Assembly (NCBI RefSeq): GCF_963678635.1 | Contig: NC_087069.1 | Coordinates: 2,802,166-2,866,165, forward strand | DNA from: Symsagittifera roscoffensis | Taxonomy: Eukaryota > Xenacoelomorpha > Acoela > Convolutidae | Reading direction: 5' to 3' | Length of the DNA stretch: 64,000 nucleotides | Part shown: piece after piece, positions 28,401 to 43,400 of the stretch | How positions within the stretch are numbered: position 1 is the first letter of the stretch | How the letters are laid out: each line of letters starts with the position of its first letter | Notes under the pieces: model-generated | What the model was told of the DNA's origin: nothing | Database searches by the model: none | What the model saw: only the letters and a program-made list of their open reading frames with translations | Made by a program: the position numbers and the translations under genes

Positions 28401-31400
28401 TTTCTTTCAGCGGATCGTAATGGATTCTCGTAATGGATTTTCAAAACTAAATAACTTATTCAAGAAATCTTCAATATGGAGATTATTTATCGATCGTTGA
28501 CAAATTTCAGTAACTCGTAGACATGAAGCACATGCACTATTATTGTTAGGCTTTTTTGAGAATATAGCTGCTTTTTTACTTCTGAGAGAACTTGTTTTCT
28601 ATGTCTTCCATAGCAACATTGATCATTGACTTCATCAACCCTTCCATCTCATTTTTCAGATTTGCGAACCAAGTTCGGATTATACGATTGTTTTTCATGA
28701 AATACAGCTGGCAAAAGAGAGCATTAGACAGTGCTGCTAAAGATAAGTGACTTATACATAAGCAACACACAATACTAAGCAAAACTTTTACTGATCAATA
28801 CACAATAAGGTTTTAGATCATCCATACACTACTCTGGATGAAAAACTATACTGTACTGAATTCTTCTGAAATTGTATGGACAAACAAATAGCCTTATTAG
28901 ATCTTTCAAAAGCTTTTGAATCAACTGCTCATAAGTTTCTCAAACTTGAATAATCTGGGTTTCTCAGAATCGCCTTTTCATATTATCAGCAAACTTTATC
29001 AATAGCAGGCAACAAAAGAAGAGAATAACACAGAATCGGACTGGATATGTGTGCCTCAACGTACAGACTTGGGACTTTTAATTTTCAACCTTTACATAAA
29101 TGATCTAAGCAAACAATTAGCCGAAAATTGCAAAGTAGTGCAATATGCAAATGATACCTTCATTATGTTTATTTTGCTCTTCAGCATCTGCAGGATTCTT
29201 GTCAAATTTTTTTATTATTTTACAGCAAATTATCTGAAACTAAACAGTTAAAACTGACCTGACAGTTTTCAGCAAGAGGCAAAATAGAAGTGAGCAAAAA
29301 ACTGAGTATACAACTAGTTGATAAAACAATGAGAAAAATTAAAATTAGAGTATCTATGAGTTATCCTTGATCAATATCCTACAATTACAGGGCGAAGTAA
29401 ATAACATCTTGAGAAAAATTGCAAGCGCAATTAAAACACTGCAATCAATTAAAAAACCTCTACCCATCAAGACTCGAATATTATCAATGAACACCTTGGA
29501 AACTAAAACATCTACACTACGCATCAATACTCTTAAGCGGAATAACAACAAATTTAACAGTATTACTCAAAAATCAGCTTAGCTGGGCAATTAGGATCTG
29601 CTGCAATAGTAAGAAACTCGATTTTTCATCAGATCTAAAGCTGAATCACAAAACTACCACGATCAATGTTTCTCGATTGGAAATTCAGTATGTCATCTCT
29701 GGAAAAAAAACACAATACTTTACCAGCATAGAAGAATCAAGTACGAAAACAGTCGTATTGAAGAAAACAAAAGAACCAATAAATTATATTTCTAGGAAAG
29801 ATTTAACGGTCATTGGATCAAAAACAGCTTTTCTATACGTGCAGCTTTAATACGCAATCAAATTTAAGACCAGAATAATTGTTCCGACCATTGAAAATGG
29901 GGAGGAATTTGTATTCCGGTGTTTTAGTTTTTTTTCTATCTTTTTGTTTCCAGCAAAATCAGTTAACACAAAAGATCATCGGACTGAGTTGAGTGATATA
30001 TTATATTAAAAACCTTTCAGTTGAGATTCAAACCACATTACAAAATTTCAAACAAAATTTCCCAGTGTCGAGAAAAACCTGTTTGAAGTTTTCGATTTTT
30101 TTTTTGTCTGAATTCGAGCGAATAAAGTAAGCAATCAGGTTCCTTTTGTTTTCCACGCAAAATAAGCTACTCTAAATAATCATCAGACTGGGTTGAGTGA
30201 TATATCATATTAAAGCCCTTTCAGTCGTGATTCGAACCACATTGAGAAATTTCGAAAAATTTTTCAGTATTGAGAAAAACCAGTTTGAAATTTTGTTTGG
30301 TCTAATTTCGAGCTAATAAGGTGACCTTGTAGACTTTCTAGAGCATATTTAAGCATAATTTAAGCCGTGAATAAAGGTAGTTTTTGGAGTTTTTAGTGCA
30401 AATTTGGAAATCAAAAACTTGAAAATAATTTTGAAGTATATCAATTATTTTTCCTTTTTTTAAACGTTTTTTTTCGCAAACTTTTACCATTGACATATTT
30501 TACTATGACTCTGAAATATGCCTATGTTCTTTGTTTTCATTCAGATCTTTTTATCACATGCAGAAAAAAAACGACAACAATTTGAAAAAAATGGTTTGTA
30601 TTTTTTTTAAGACTGTGATCGGAACATTCTGTGCTACTTGCACAATAACCGGCTATTCTTGTTTAATTAGCTATTGTTTAACTTTCAAAACAATAAAAGT
30701 TAAATTTAAAAAATATTTCTTATCTATTTTTAAGGAAGATCCATCAGTGGCAACCTATGAAAAGGTCTCTCGGGAGCAATTTAAATTTTTATAGATTATT
30801 ATTGATGTAAATTTGAACCATATCCTCAATTTTGCTTTTGTTCAATTAATATGCATTTTATAAAAACTCATCGATATGACGCACACTAGAAAAACGATTC
30901 TCATTTAGCAATTTAAGTTTATCTTATTTTTTAATACCTTGGCTCTGTAGGGCACCTCAAAAGTGACCTGGTTCTTCACTCTGCTGGGACTGAGGGAGGA
31001 GCGGGATCGGGAGGAGGGTGATCGGGAGGAGGGCGACCGGGAGGGGGAAGGGGAGTAGGAGGAGTGGGTGTGGGGTGGGGGTGGTGTGGCGGCTGTGCTG
31101 GTTCTGAGGGGGGCACTGAGGTGGTCCTGCTGGTGGATGCGACTGGTGCGGTAGGCCTCGTAGCTCTGCAGCCCCTTACTCTTCACACTATCTCTACCAT
31201 CCATCTCTCTCTCTCTCTCTTCTCTTCTCTTTATTATCTCTATCTCTATCTCTCCTCACACACCCAGTCAAGATGGATTGATGGTCGGTGATGAGAGTAA
31301 TGATGATAAATGCAATATCCCAATCTAATCCTGTATGCTCTATCCCGACTGTAACGCCACTTTTTTTAACTTCAATAGCCAAATGTGCTCCACTGCGAGA

Positions 31401-34400
31401 GATTTATTATTATCAAATGAGTTGTAAAGTTGTGAACGTGCTTTTTAAAAACACACGAACGCAAACCACATACAAAGCAGACCGAATGCAAATAGTCCAG
31501 TCCTGATTTTTCGAATGTTTAACACAAAACCAAATACAAAAGTATATTTTTGACAAACCAATTCTCAAGAGATATGTTTGCATTTTTCATATAATATCAG
31601 AGATATATTTGCATTTTTCATACAATATCAGCATATCGAATGAACAAAAACGAACCATATGATAATGATTGCATGATTGTTAACTTGGTCAGGTACTGCA
31701 AACAGAAAAAGAACATTGATTTGAGAGCAGAAAGAAGCTTGAATGTGGCAAGAAAAACAACGAAAGAAACAAAAGAATTAATTTCTCTAGAACAGAGTAG
31801 GAGACATGAAGCGAACTGATATATCAGCCAGCAAGTCAACCCATTACACACATGTCATGCAATGATGAAAAAAGAGCACATTTCTGATGCATATTAATCG
31901 AGACTAAATTATACTCCTCTCAGAGAAAGAAAAACTTTTCAAATAAAAGAAAAAATTAGTATTTAATACACAACATTACTTAAAACAAAAATAGCAAAAC
32001 TAACCTACGGACGATAGGCAAAAACTTGATTGTTTAAATAAAAATAATTTAATATTATTTTTAATTTTGTGGCATTACAGACAAACAGTGTGCGATTGTA
32101 ACGCAACACAGCGACCACAAATAACACAACGTACAAATCAAAAAACAGCCGCCTTCACTTTTGGTCAAAAAAAATATTGGCACAAACTTTAATTTGAAAA
32201 ATTTACAAGGCATAAGAATAGTCTGATCGCAAACTCCTTCCTTCTACCTATGACCATTTCTATGAACACAATATATTTGATTTCTCAGAGTGGGAAATAG
32301 AATGTAGGCAACTACTGATGGGATGTCTAATGTGATGTCTAGTAATGAAGTGGTCTGCTTGAATGAAATGCATTGATTGAGGCGAAGAAGAAGAGACACT
32401 TACTAAGTTCTTGCACACCAGGCGAAGAGTTTCTCCCTTGAATAAAACGAGACAGTCAAATTGCAGAATGTTACGATCAATATCACATCCAGACAACTAT
32501 CACAGATATCATACACATGGACAACATTCGCAACAAAAGACAACTTCCAATATAATCAACTCCGCAGTCGCGCCAACTTCTTGCGAGATTGCCAACCGAG
32601 GGTGGGAATTGATTAAAAAAAACGAACTGGTTATGCCCACTTGCGACCTTAAAACGAAATTGAAACCTTGTGAGTTGTCGCTTTCCTTGAATTTTACAAG
32701 GCTTGCTTTTTGTTGCGCGTTGTCCCAGTAAAACAAAATATTCTCTTAATTTCAGAGAAGAAAAGAACACGTGCTTGAGTAAAAACACAAGTTGCGATTT
32801 AGGTTGGAGAAAAAGTGAAGTACTCGTATACAAACTGATGTAAAGTAAAGTATGGGTTGTTTCGGACACATTATATGGGTGGGGGCATGCCCAGCAGACA
32901 TCTGATCGGGTGGGTGGTATGAGTTAGGTTCGTACTGAATTGCTTGCTTAACAGCATGTTTTGTGGTTGTGACATGCGTGTAGCAGCATTCTTTTTGTTA
33001 TGTTTCATGCTTTTGCATGAGAAGCCGTGTGATAGCGAGTGATTAAACTGACCCAACCGATATGTATGTGTATGTTGTGTGGCCATTGCCAATGAGAGAG
33101 AGTGTTGTGTTGTGTAGTGGTAGTGATAGTGGAGTACTTTACTTGTGCTTACGTGGTACTTGGCACTCTCGTACTTCTCCCTCAGCTCCTCCAACTCCCC
33201 CTTCAAACAGTCGAACTCTGCCTGGGTGACTGAAATCTAAACCACACATCACATATAAGTACAACATGTGTAAAGGGAGGCGGAAGTGATAGTGATTAAG
33301 AGAAGAGAGTGAGTAGTGGCAGTGGTACCTGGTGGTCCTGCATCATCATGTGTTCTGTTGACCTGCCTTCCACCTCACTCAGAGCACGCAGCAAGTTCTC
33401 CTTCTGTAAAACACACACATACACAATATCAATATATCAACACGAAGGATGCACTATCAGAACAATTATAAATAAGAAGAGTTGAATAGAGCTGCAAAAA
33501 CAATCCAAGAAGGGTGATTTTGAAAAGACTGACTGAAAAATCTTGAAAGAATTTTTTAGCAGACAGTTGGAACTCAAGAAAACAGAAAACAAAAGCTGAC
33601 TCATTTTTTTGAAAACTTTCGAATTTCAAAATTAAAACAAATGGCTCTAATGCTCTTCAAACTTCAAAACGAATTTACGATTGGCACTATTTCAATAAAA
33701 TAACTAAATTTGAGAAAAATGGATCATAACTTATTTTTTTTTAACTTCCTGTGAAATCTGAACAATGAAATCTACTTTAGGAACTAGAATTCTATCACGT
33801 TTTATAGATGAACTATCGTCTGATATTGACAGTGAATCAGTTTGGTTGAAATATCAAGAAACAACCTTTATTCTTATCGTGGTGTTTAATCCACCAGATT
33901 GAATAAACTCTGTTAAAACTGGAGAGAGATTTGATTAATCTAACCTCATGGTCATTTCCTGAGATAGTGTGCGTGACTTGAACATTGATTTGACGTAAAA
34001 ACAAACCTTTCAGTTGAATATTTAGATAAAATTGGATCTAATGGTTTTGATCAACTACTTAGAAAACCTACTTAACGTCTCAGTTCTTATTTATTAAACA
34101 TGCTCGGATCACTATTCAATTTCGCTCACATTTTGCTACCAAATGTAAGTCATTGTTTTACAATGGATGAACCAAATTTCTCCAAGCACTTATCTGAAAG
34201 TGATGTAACAGAACTGTAACAGATCGATCGTCTTAAAAATGAAAAGCAAGGCATCCTCAGGTATTGACTAAATAAACAAGACTGCTCGTATCAGGGTGAA
34301 GTCCTGAATGTTCCGACTGCCTTTTAAGGTTTATGGAGCAGTAATAACTTCAAAAAACTAATTGAAAAAAAATAAAATGAATTTTTTTTTCATTTGAAAT

Positions 34401-37400
34401 TTTTTAATGAAAATCATCACCCCACACGCCATATAAAGAACAAAAGGACAGATTTCGTTCCTTGAAACAAACCAATTCTGGCAAATAAGCTTCTTTCAAC
34501 CAATTTGGAACGATTTCTAAGACGGATTAAATCTCCGCTTACGCGTTAATAGCTCGAATTATATCGCGCGTTAATTGTCCCAAATTGGTCAAAATGGCAA
34601 CCTTTAAACCCTCATAACTTTACGAAAAATGATCACAGGTAAAAATATCTTTTCAAATTTAAGCTCAGGACAACAATACCTTTTGAATGATATAAAAAAA
34701 ATTCCGTCAAAAATGGCTAGTTAAAAAGTCGAAATTTGTCTGAAGAAAAAAAACCCACCCCGAGCACAAATATTCCGTTACTTTCGTATCGAAAGTCGGA
34801 ACAATAAACTAATTGACAAAGCAAGTATATACTCATTTGCGCCACTATTGCATGGGATAGAGGATCATACACTAAAATGGCTCATATACTATCTAAAACA
34901 ACAAAAGCAAATGGTACAAAGACAAAATTGTCAATTCAGCTGGCTGAAAATTGAACATGGCGTACCACAAGGTTACCACTCGAGGGCTTTGGCTTTATCC
35001 CATATCCCATCTATACTAATGCTCTTCCGACAGCCTGGATAAAATGCAAGCAAAATTCCTCATTGCGGACGCTACCAGGTAACAACTGCTCTTTAGAAGA
35101 TTTCAACAGTAATCTCGGTGCTGCCAGCTCTTGGCTTAACGTCACTAAACTTTCAATCATCTTAGATAAAATGTATCAAGTTAACTTTACATCCAAAAAT
35201 GCTTCCAGTTCTACTTGCGAAAAAAAACACGATTAAGATTTCCAATTCTTTTATGTAATTAGGCAACCATATAGACTCAAAGAGATTCTCTAAGAACCAA
35301 ATTACGAACTACTTTAGTTCGCAATCAATTTCGGGCCTTCACAGCAAAACATTTCGCAATATCCTTCCCATGTACGAAGACTCAACAAACAAGCGGAAAA
35401 GAGCTGCCAAAAACTTGATGAAAACTCTCAAATTTAAGATCAAACTTAAACATGTATCTTTAACTTATCAAGTTGCAACGCATTTTAACCTAAAAAAAAA
35501 ACAATATTTTTCCTGACTCTACACCTGCCTTTTCGCGTTCTTAAATCCAATCTATAGCCCATAAAATAAATCTTTGAACAAATAGGATCTGAGCCGACTC
35601 ATTTTCCAGTAGGTTCAGTAGGTTTTTGACCAATTTTTTTTGTGTTAATGCTTTTGAGCATAGATATCCCCCCTCCCCTATGTCACCTCATGAATCATCT
35701 CCGACTTCAAGATTTTCTGATGTGATCCTTGGAATTCTAGTCAACCTGACTTTGCGTGAGTTCAGGTTACTTATAAAAACCCTATCAATTAAGCCATAAG
35801 GTGAATACAATGCCTTTATTGGTTTCGGCAATCAGTTTTGCTTTTCGCAAACTGAATTCCTTCTTGGACTTGTTCACTGGTTACTGCCGCATAGGCTGTT
35901 AGGTTTCCTCTGTCAAAAAGCCTCAATCTATTTCCTACGGTGAAGGCTATAGGCACATGACAGAGTTAGTAGACACAGAAACCGCTAAGAGAAACACAGC
36001 CAATCGAATATTCGCGAGAAGAGCAATGAACACAAGTAAAAAAAAAACAATGACTTCGTTTAAAAAAATCTCAACTTTCGAACTTCAAAAACAAAAAAAT
36101 AGATGGCCTTTAAGCTCTTTGAACTTCTTGAACGATTTATGATTGGCGTTTTTTAATAACATAAACCAACTTGAGAAAACTGGATCAACTGTAAAGTTTT
36201 TATTCCACTGGAAATCTTAAAGTTAAATTCCACGTTCGAACTAGAAATCGTTCAAGGTTTTTTTTCACGCCAATTCCAAGTTCGTAATTGGAGAGTGCTA
36301 TTTACGTCAATTTCAGCAGATGAAATTCAATTGAACTCAAAATCTGTATCTGCATCTGTAGTTATTAGAGACTTTCAAGCACATTTTAACTTTTTCCTGA
36401 GAAAAAAATCAGCAGAACTAAACAAGAGTCTTCGTTACGTTTATTACTCGAAACAAGATGAAGAAATAAAAAGAAACTGGTTACAGGGGCCTACGACAAG
36501 TTTTTGGGCCTAATTTGATCTTTCAGTTGATTTTTTTAAAAGCCAAATTGAATCAAAGTATAATACAATCAATCGTAGGAATATTCCAATGAACCTCAGC
36601 CTTTAGCAAGGTTTAATGCACCTACCCTGTGTAGTAAGTGATATTTGCTTTTTTCAAATTATAATTCTGATGAATTGAAATTGAGGGCTTGTTTCTATTC
36701 TATTGGTTGTAATTTATTCACTCTTAATTTTGTTATTATTATTGTCTTATGAACATGTTCGTGCAATAGGGCAGTCTTCTGAAACCCAAATGGGTCCGCA
36801 GGCTGTCCTCTCAGAGTTATGAATTGTGTATATCTTTACTAATGTGTATTTTTAACTCTTGAGAAATAAAGCTGCTTCTTCTGTAAAAACAAATTTTTCT
36901 CGAAAAAGCCTTTATGGCTCGCTAGAGGGGTAACCATAACCTAATTTAAAATTCCTTCCTGAAATCGATTTAGAATTGTAGGTTTCTGTCCAAGTCCAAC
37001 GCCAACCAATAATAACGTTTTATCAAAAATTCGGCAAAAAAGTTTATTAAGATTGCTTATTTTACTTTTTCAGTGTTTCATCAATAAAAATCTATCCGCA
37101 GAGTTGAACTTAAAAAATATCAAAGTAAATTAGAGCTTGAATAAACTTTAAAACTTTTCCTGAAAATAAAACTCACTACAACCATGACTCGACAAATAGC
37201 CATATGTTCATAAAACTAAATTACTCCCAACTCTCCACTTAAGACTTTCTTACAATATCGAACACAAGAATTTTGGTAGTTTTAAAATCACCCAAAAACA
37301 TTTCTGTGGTCCGTTTATCTTTTCCAATAGCAAAAAAAATTGAACCTTTTCATCTATCAATCGGAGTCCCCCTCCGGAACTTAAAATTTCAGTGCTACAT

Positions 37401-40400
37401 ATAAACGTTCGCTCTTTGAAAGGTCATCTAATTGAATTGGAAGCACTAGTATACAGTCTTGAGTCTCCTCCTTCTATTTTATGTCTATCAGAAACATGGC
37501 TAACAGAAAACGATGACAGTAAATGCTATCTCATTGATGGCTATAATAAGTTTGTAACATGTAACAGAAAAAGCCGTGGAGGTGGTGTAATGATACAAAT
37601 ACGTGAAGATTTCAAGCTCCTAAAACAAACTACCACGAGCATCGATGAATGCACCCTTGTCAATTGAAAAAAGTAACTACCAGTTTAAAATAGCCGTATT
37701 ATACAACCCTCCCAGAATAAACAAATTAACATTTGTTGATCAACTTGATAAATTTTTGGAAGATAACTCCTCACCCTCAATTCCCTTTGTTATCTGTGGC
37801 GATTTCAATATTGACATTTCAAAAGTTAATCAACTATCTAACAACTACCTGAATTGCATTTTTTCAAATGGGTTTGAACTTAGCGATACCAAAGGAACAA
37901 GAGTTACTGATACAACAAATACATGTCTAGATCATTTCATTTATAAAAATTTAACCGAAACGGACCACCAAGTCCTCGAATACCAAAACTTCTCGGATCA
38001 TTTCCCTATCCTCTTGCAATGGACTCTTCCATATTTAATAAACCGAGAAAATCGTTTATTTCGTGACCTACAATTTATTAAAAGCAAGCATAAATCAGAT
38101 ATGTATATAAACGCTTTACATACTGAGATGAGTGATAATATACAAATATGTCATTCTACTGATCCATCGGAATCCTTTAACAGTTTTTCTGCGGCTTTCA
38201 ACAAGATTACAACATACTTTGCACCCATGAGAATAAACAGAAAACCTGAGTTCCAAAAACCAAAGTGGTTCAACAATACGTTGAAAAACTTACGCACCAA
38301 AAAAAATAGAGCCCACCGTTTATGGAAAAGTAATCCAATAAATCAGATATTATTAGAAAATTTTAAAAACTTAAGATCTAAGTTGGAAAAAGAAATTAAT
38401 TCGGCGAAAAGAAAATACTATAATAAGAAATTTACAGCATGTATAGGAGACTCAAGACAAACATATAAACTACTCAATGATTAAAGTGGAATAAATACTA
38501 AAGATGCAAGTGTTCCAGTGCTTGAATCCTGTCTGCAGCACAAGGAAGCTCCGTCAACATTTGATATTGCTGAGAGATTTAATAATTTCTTCTCAGCTAT
38601 AGGCACAGAGCTTACGAAAACTTTAGATTACTTACCAATGCCATCTCTTAATCAGGCTGAGCAGTCGGTTTTTCTATATCCTGTTACAGAATGTGAAGTG
38701 CAAAAAATCATCGACAATCTTGATAATAAATCTTCATCGGGAGACGACAACATAAACAACATATTAGTTAAATTATCGGCATCAGCAACCATTCCTTATT
38801 TAGCTTCTTTAATTAACAACTCCTTTATACAGGGCGTTTTTCCAGATAGATTAAAAAGAGCGAAAGTTATCCCTATGCATAAAAGTGGATCAAGAGTTGT
38901 AGAAAACAATTACAGACCAATATCTCTCCTAATAGTGTGGAGTAAAATCTTTGAGAGAGCCATGTACACAAGAATTTATAATTATCTTGACAAATTCTCA
39001 TTAATTTATTGTACGCAGTTTCGTTTTCGATCAAAACACAGTACTGTCGATACACTAGTTGATTTTACTGAAAAAATGCGTTCCCATGGCAATAAAAGCA
39101 TAATTAGTTTCTTTTTTGATCTGAAAAAAAGCCTTCGACACAATAGAACATAATATTCTGTTACAAAAACTCGAATCATACGGTATCAGAGGAAATGCGC
39201 ATAAATGGTTTAGATCATATCTAAATGAAAGAATTCAACGTGTAGAAATTAAGGGAATTTCTTCAAACTGGTCGACTATTAAATGTGGTGTCCCTCAAGG
39301 ATCTATTTTAGGTCCGTTACTATTTCTTATATATATTAATGACCTACCTCATGCATTCAATTCAACAGAAATTGTCCTTTTTGCCGATGATACAAATGTC
39401 ACAGCAATTGGTCAAATAAATCTTCGGGTTGAAGAGGACATTATCAAACTGAACTACTGGCTTAATGCAAATAAATTGATTATAAATATGGATAAAACGG
39501 TACAAATGAATTTAAAGACTTCCAATTCAATGACCTTTCAATTAAATAACTGTAACATTAAGAAAGAACCAGTGATTAATTATCTGGGTGTATACATTGA
39601 CTCCAATTATCGTTCGTTTCGCATATAGACAATGTAAAAATGCGATTAGCCAAGCAATCGGGCATTATTTCCAAGCTACGCTATTACGCACCTAGCTCTT
39701 AGAGTACTATCGTAGTAACATCACAACAACAATCCAATATGGTATTCTGGTCTACGGTTGTTGCAGCTACTCATTTTTGCTGCCGATTTTTATGCTTCAG
39801 AAAAAGATTCTAAAATTAATATTTTTCAGAAATCGTAGGGACCACTCCGAAGACATTTTCATTAAACATCAAATACTAACAGTCCATGAGCTCTATGTCT
39901 ATGCATTACTGAAATTCGTGCTGCGATCGATTAATAAACTTCATAGCGAAAGTTTTTTGAATAATTTATTTGAATTTGAAAATCCATTACGCGAAACCCG
40001 TAGGGGAAAACTAAACATGCTAAAAGAAACATTTAGGAAAAGACTATTCGAAAAACACTCATTGGCGTATCGGGGATCTAGGCTTTATAATATTCTCAGA
40101 ACAAGGGGTTTACTTCTAAATGATATCGAAAATGCGAACATTGAAAAAGTTAAATGTTATAATCATGAAATCAAAAATGGATACCTATTAAATAACAACG
40201 AGCTGACATCTTTAGTATTTAATTTTTAAAATGTTTAATTACGAATACCTTGGGTAAATGCTGCAAGACCACCAACTATATATTGCGATTCTTGACGAAA
40301 AAAATGATGCTCTGGAGCCTTTTAGTTCAGGAGATATGACGATTTTTGTGATTTTTTGAATTTTTTCTCAGTAAAAATTTTTTCAGAAAAAACTTAGAAA

Positions 40401-43400
40401 ATTTTTAGATTAAAAAAAAAATGTTTTGATATTCATGGTTGAGAGACAGGTTATAGGTGTAATTCACTAGAGATCACACGCACACACCATTAAAATGCAG
40501 AAAATATGGCCTTTTGTATGTTCGCAATTTCTCTTTCTTTTCTTTCACTTTTTTTTTCTTTCAAATTTGATTTTCTTCCATAATGCTGTTTACCATTGAT
40601 GTTATACTAAAGGGCAGCTGTTGGTAGACCGCATGGTCTCGTTTGCTGTCCCTCTTGATTGTATATAAATGATAAATTACTTTAATTTTGTCAATGTCTT
40701 TACCAATCGAGAAAATAAATTCTTTCTTTCTTTCTCTTTCTTTCTTTTACACCTAGAGTTCTCAAGCTTGTTGGCATAGTGTTTAAGTAGTATGTGAATA
40801 GAGTGAGCCTCACCTCCACTTTGAGTGTGTTAGTCTGTTGGGTGAGCAGCTGATCTCTCCTGCCCCACTCCTCCCCCCTCGCACTCCACTCTGCCTCCCT
40901 CTTCTTCCCAGCCTCCCCCTCGGCCCTCAACTGTGCCAGGAGCTGCTGCTGCTCCGCCAGTCTATTGCTCTGGCCACGCCACTCTTCCAACAACTGGCTG
41001 TGTTCCGCCTGCAACTTCGTCAGAGACTCCTCAAACAACACATCAAACTTCACTCTTACATTATCCACACAACTTACCCAGATCGACTACAAAATCTTCG
41101 TTTCATTATCCAACAACTTATAACTTGAGATAAACAACCGAAACCAAAACTTCATAGACTTTACCGCACGTCAATTTCCACGAGTTATATTTTGGTTTAA
41201 ATTGACATCTAGAAGCTAACCCTAGAACTCTAGAGCAGTTCCATTGCCGAAAATATCATAATGGCATAGTTTGGACTGCTTGGCCTAATTTTAGAGATAA
41301 ATTCTGCCAAAAGATTGGAAACAAATCAACGAACTGGACGAATTATCTTCGGGTAGACCTTTTTTTTAGGATATCAGAATTGCAGCTAATAATATACACC
41401 CATACTCTACAGAATCGGAATGAATCCTAATAAAGATTAATAGCTAATTAGCCGATTAACTAACATTATTCGGAAGGACTTCTTTATAGGGTGGGTCTCT
41501 TCGCCTTATAGAGAAAAGTATAAGTAGTTGAAACTGTGCGATTCTTAGCACCCCCCCTTTGAAAGGGCGCACGGGACTGAGGGCCATTGTTTGTATGACT
41601 TTCTTTGGGTTGTTTGGAGCGTTGCCCTTTACAATGCACTTTCAGACCGCAGTCCTTTTAGACTAAATGCCCTTCCTGACATCCACCTTCCTCCTTTTTC
41701 CGGGATTGGGACGGCAGTTCCATCTTAATACCAAGACAAACCAGTTCTCTGGGAAAAGGCTGCTTTAAGCCCTGGGAATAAAGCGTAAAGCGGCCACTTT
41801 TCTAGGAATAACATTTTCAATGAGAGAAAGTCCTGTAGTGGCTGCTCTTCCGGTAATTTCAAGAGCACTTAGGTTGGGAAACTAAGGTGCGCTGTACTAT
41901 CACATAAAGCCCAGCTTGTGTGAACTCATTTTATTCGAATCCAAGAGAGGGTTATTAGGATACTTATTAGTCAACTAGAAGAAGTATGGGACGTGTGTGT
42001 TCAGGAGTGCGCGTGGTGCTGAGCTATTTATATTTGTGTTTTTACCTGCAGCAGTTGCGACTCTGAGGTGAGAGAGTGTCTGGACTGCATCTGACTGGTT
42101 TCCAGCTGGGCCACACTTGCCCGCAGTCTCTCATTCTCCCCCCGCACACTGGACAGCTCCGGCACCAGTCGGCCCAACTCCCGCTCCAACATACCACTCT
42201 TCTCCTCCCACTTGGAAGCCTGACACAAACATTCAATCTCCTTATTTCATATAATCTCAAAAATGAAACCTTTGATATGCGAGCCATATTAATTGCGACT
42301 GATCTCGCTGCGCTCACTTGCATAAAAACGTTTAAATATTGTTTACAAAACACTGGCACCAAAGACGCCTTTGGAAAACATACAGAATCAGAAATACGCA
42401 TGAAAGCACAGAAAAGTAAGCCGAAATCGAAAATGCGCATTGCACAAAGGCAGAGCTGAACTTCGCAAGTGAAAAACACCAAACTGGCTTTAAAAAATGA
42501 AACAAGGAACAAATTTTCGCCATAGTAAGAATCCAACCCCAAGTTAGAGATTAGGAGTCTCATGTACTTGCATCTAGGCCATTTGATCTTGATTTTCACT
42601 AAAAAAATTTAGCTACCAATAACATTAAAAAAAACACATAATTTTAGATCGCCAATGCTTTTTTAAATCCTATGGAGCAAACTCCATTGGCACTTCTAAT
42701 TGGATTGAAGACAAGCGGACTCGAATAGAATATTTCTCGCACGCTAGCTTGTTTCATGATAATGTTGTCAAGATCCTGATGTTAAAGCTACTTTTATATT
42801 TGTTGTTAGGAGTAAATTCTGATTTATCCCAGTCTGTTAGTCAGTCCAAAACATTCCGTTTTCTGGACGCGTTAAATACAATAGATATATGAATCAACCC
42901 AATCATAATTGATTTTCCTGAAAAGTAACGCATCAGAAAATTTTTTACTTTAGTCATACCAAATCAGAAAAAAACCACCCTTTCTTTCAAGGAAACAACT
43001 CACTGTACTTAATGCAAAACTTAAAAAAGAAATATTTAGTTGTTTTTAAAAATTTGTATACGGAACTATAAATCTCACCGTTTAAAAAGTTTAAATCGTT
43101 TCTAAAAACAAAAAAGAACAAAATACATTGAAAAAGAAATAAATGACCAAAACCTGTTTTCCAGAAAGGTAAAAAAATTGGAGATATAAAAGAAAAGTTT
43201 AAAAATAATCAAGAGTAGAATTTCAAAACATTATCTCGTCCTATCCATTTATTTGAGTTTTTGAATGTAACCGAGGAAAAACTCAGCAAATATTTAGGAA
43301 AAAATCTCAAAACTGACAAAATTGAAAAACTTACACTAGACTTAGTAATCCATATCCAAAACGGGAATTTAAAGTTTATCAAGTGATTTTTTAGATTTGT

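Larger units (their letters stand above)
37380..40755 (+). mobile_element. CR1/Jockey-group LINE, decayed
   Basis: An APE-type endonuclease, a reverse transcriptase and a C-terminal region follow in order on the plus strand, antisense to the host gene. Frame breaks lie near 37.65 kb and 39.13 kb and after 39.63 kb, with a stop at 38482. A 3' region ends in AAATAAA and a (TTTC)n run at about 40710-40750. No target duplication was identified. Confidence 0.85.
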
